Shown piece after piece: positions 57,892 to 58,444 of a DNA stretch of 58,444 bases (the stretch's first letter is position 1; the number at the start of each line of letters is the position of its first letter). Under the pieces are notes generated by a model, which was given only the letters and a program-made list of their open reading frames with translations, had not been told where the DNA came from and made no database searches. Source of the stretch: Paraglomus occultum (Eukaryota; Glomeromycota; Glomeromycetes; Paraglomerales; Paraglomeraceae); contig CAJVPJ010000044.1 of assembly GCA_910592205.1 (NCBI GenBank), positions 1 through 58,444 of the forward strand, read 5' to 3'. Position numbers and translations under genes: made by a program.

Positions 57892-58369
57892 TAACAAATT
57901 CTTGTCTAATATCACGGGATGGGATGGATATCAATGCTCATTTATGTAGAATCGACATTTCCGCTTTAATTAAATAGAATTCATTTCATCCCTTTGTATT
58001 CGCATGTGTATGTAACCCGCTTAAAATTAGCATGTACCCTGCGAATTGGTATGTTCTAACTCATGTCACAGTGAGGTTGAGCAATAAAAGTATTACTGTT
58101 TAAACCACAAGATTGTATTTCAACTTTTAAATTTAGCTAATAGGCAGAGAATTTCGGGTACTGCAAGTATTGCGAGGATATGACAATGCTAAGAATGAGC
58201 GTACACGAGCACACGAAAATCAGTTTTGTATTTGATAATCAGTGGAGCAGTCTACGTTTCGCATTATCGTCATTTGACGTAACACAAAAGTATCATGTTC
58301 GAACGATATTAATATTACAAAATTAGATTTATAGTATTGTACTATAAAAAATTTTTAATTTTGTAATAT
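57892..58369. other. 3' flank of PAM18, no gene seen
   Basis: AT-rich. An aataaa signal at 58082 lies about 190 bp past the stop and is a plausible polyadenylation signal. Nothing else recognised. Confidence 0.35.
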
Positions 58370-58444
58370 ACACTCACTGGACAAAAGTCTACGTAATTTT
58401 TGTCGATCACATAGTAAAACATATGAAAAATCTATTTTTTCGAA
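58370..58444 (+). mobile_element. Possible Tc1/mariner terminal inverted repeat, cut by window end
   Basis: After a TA dinucleotide the sequence CACTCACTGGACAAAAGTCT continues as acgtaatttttgtcg. This resembles Tc1-like termini (a CAGTG-type end followed by gacaaaagt-ttacgta). Only one end is visible, so the call rests on resemblance alone. Confidence 0.4.

Overview
The window is eukaryotic nuclear DNA, AT-rich, with genes split by many short GT-AG introns (about 50-350 nt). It carries fungal housekeeping genes: mitochondrial RNA polymerase RPO41, zeta-COP, PAM18/TIM14, DNA polymerase eta and an RGS protein. These sit beside a sacsin-like ATPase fused to BTB, a half-size ABCA transporter, a Crinkler-type NTPase-nuclease relic and decayed transposase-like genes. 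The combination suggests an early-diverging fungus, most likely an arbuscular mycorrhizal fungus (Glomeromycotina, Rhizophagus-like). This placement is inference from gene content; no rRNA or marker phylogeny was possible.

Layout. 1-7250 is accessory and decayed: an exact 77-bp copy of part of the RGS gene at the very edge, a broken Crinkler-type effector gene (about 540-2630), N-terminal relics of a transposase-like family, two foldback/repeat structures and other repeat-gene fragments. 7558-9261 (-) is the RGS gene. 9262-13423 is gene-poor and holds a periodic foldback repeat and a transposase relic. 13424-17903 (-) is the ATPase-BTB gene. 19471-20336 (-) is zeta-COP, divergent from an NAD-dependent epimerase/3beta-HSD-like gene (21220-22321, +). 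22484-27263 (-) is RPO41 in ten exons. 27264-30433 is essentially empty. 30434-32153 (-) is an NTF2-like protein whose C-terminal exons are tandemly duplicated. 33241-36298 (-) is the ABCA-type transporter. 40150-44077 (+) is a 16-exon coiled-coil protein with two UVR-like motifs. 44078-48795 holds only fragments. 48796-50019 (+) is an intronless basic orphan. 51169-53757 (-) is DNA polymerase eta. 54900-56700 is repeat-derived, with the C-terminal half of the same transposase-like family as near the left end. 57334-57891 (+) is PAM18/TIM14, and the window closes on a possible Tc1/mariner end.

The genes form no operon or cluster. Two serve mitochondria (RPO41 transcription, PAM18 import motor), one COPI traffic, one lesion bypass and one G-protein signalling. 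Exon boundaries were worked out by hand from reading frame, splice sites and family alignment from memory. Every multi-exon model given closes in frame, but none was checked with RNA data or a database. The most unusual items are the internally duplicated NTF2-like gene, the ATPase-BTB fusion, the UVR/coiled-coil protein and the layered repeat graveyard at both ends.
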